A stretch of DNA of 62,500 nt from Tubiluchus corallicola (taxonomy: Eukaryota; Priapulida; Priapulimorpha; Priapulimorphida; Tubiluchidae): assembly GCA_030141605.1 (NCBI GenBank), contig JAQGDQ010000032.1:40001-102500 (forward strand), written 5' to 3'. Of this stretch, positions 62,176 to 62,500 are shown one piece after another. The translations under genes were made by a program, and so were the position numbers. The notes below the pieces were generated by a model. It worked only from the letters and a program-made list of their open reading frames with translations. It was not told where the DNA came from and searched no databases. Positions within the stretch are counted from its first letter, which is position 1, and every line of letters starts with the position of its first letter.

Positions 62176-62462
62176 ATGCGTGTGGTCTTTCTGATGCTAC
62201 CCACATTGAAGGACTTCAGGAAAAATCTCAGTGTGCCCTGGAGGAGTACTGCCGAACACAATACCCCAATCAACCCACTCGATTTGGCAAACTTCTCCTG
62301 CGTTTACCCTCCTTGCGGACAGTGAGCAGCTCCGTCATTGAACAACTTTTCTTCGTCCGTTTAGTGGGGAAAACACCTATTGAAACACTCATTCGGGATA
62401 TGTTACTTAGTGGTAGTTCTTTTAATTGGCCGTATGGCCTCCAAATACATGGTATCCAATAG
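62176..62462 (+). CDS. NR2F: COUP-TF (NR2F) nuclear receptor, coding exon 3: C-terminal ligand-binding domain and AF-2
   Basis: This final coding exon carries codon 319 (GAT, split over the junction) to the TAG at 62460-62462. It encodes residues 319-413: [38 protein letters not shown], the almost invariant [19 protein letters not shown] and [17 protein letters not shown], which contains the helix-12/AF-2 core at about residues 386-396. The acceptor is ttgttttcag just before 62176. The body is near-identical to COUP-TFs across bilaterians. Only the tail after FNWPY departs: it reads GLQIHGIQ, where vertebrates have a short MSIQ- or MAIQ-type ending. The stop lies 38 bases from the window end, so the 3' UTR and polyadenylation signal are not visible. 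Confidence 0.97.
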
Positions 62463-62500
62463 CGCATGGGGACTAGACTCATTGACTACTTTGGGTGACT
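62463..62500 (+). other. NR2F: Start of COUP-TF 3' UTR (cut by window end)
   Basis: The 38 bases after the stop codon are the beginning of the 3' untranslated region. No polyadenylation signal lies inside the window. Confidence 0.7.

Overview
The window is animal (metazoan) DNA. It is AT-rich and spliced, most of it has no recognisable coding sequence, and it is full of tri-, tetra- and pentanucleotide arrays and transposon remnants. One gene can be supported: a complete three-exon COUP-TF orphan nuclear receptor (NR2F family, orthologue of Drosophila seven-up and vertebrate NR2F1/NR2F2) on the plus strand. Its exons are 52156-52591, 57534-58052 and 62176-62462, joined by two phase-1 introns, giving 413 residues. 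The start is MAM as in vertebrate COUP-TFs. The ligand-binding domain carries invertebrate-type residues ([37 protein letters not shown]). That points to a non-vertebrate bilaterian, perhaps a marine lophotrochozoan or invertebrate deuterostome. I cannot place it further without a tree.

Layout. 1-50,950 is a gene desert: AT-rich DNA with a TIR element (MITE) at 2573-2872, an inverted pair of one repeat at 5867-6420, a tRNA-derived SINE at 8262-8520, a possible hAT end at 20309, two minus-strand LINE 3' ends (about 31970 and 48841) and large microsatellites (6419-6560, 11217-11613, 32830-33160, 45376-45885). Scattered through it are islands of more balanced composition that look like developmental regulatory DNA. 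They hold POU octamers, paired CRE/ATF sites and nuclear-receptor direct repeats of the DR1 and DR4 types. 50,951-52,155 is the CpG-richer promoter/5' UTR region, with CCAAT boxes, palindromes, a hairpin and a 10-codon upstream ORF. 52,156-62,462 is the gene; intron 1 ends just after a tandem plus foldback repeat resembling a Penelope-like element end. The last 38 bases are the start of the 3' UTR.

How it fits together (inference). The window looks like the upstream cis-regulatory landscape of a developmental transcription factor. COUP-TFs bind AGGTCA direct repeats, especially DR1. Three DR1-like and two exact DR4 sites lie upstream, and a half-site cluster lies in intron 2, so auto- or cross-regulation by nuclear receptors is a testable idea. 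I found no second protein gene, no convincing tRNA or rRNA gene and no CRISPR array. The most unusual sequence features are the microsatellites built of ordered or concentric blocks that differ by single substitutions, one of them enclosed by an inverted repeat, and a run of three back-to-back palindromes at 24913-24979.
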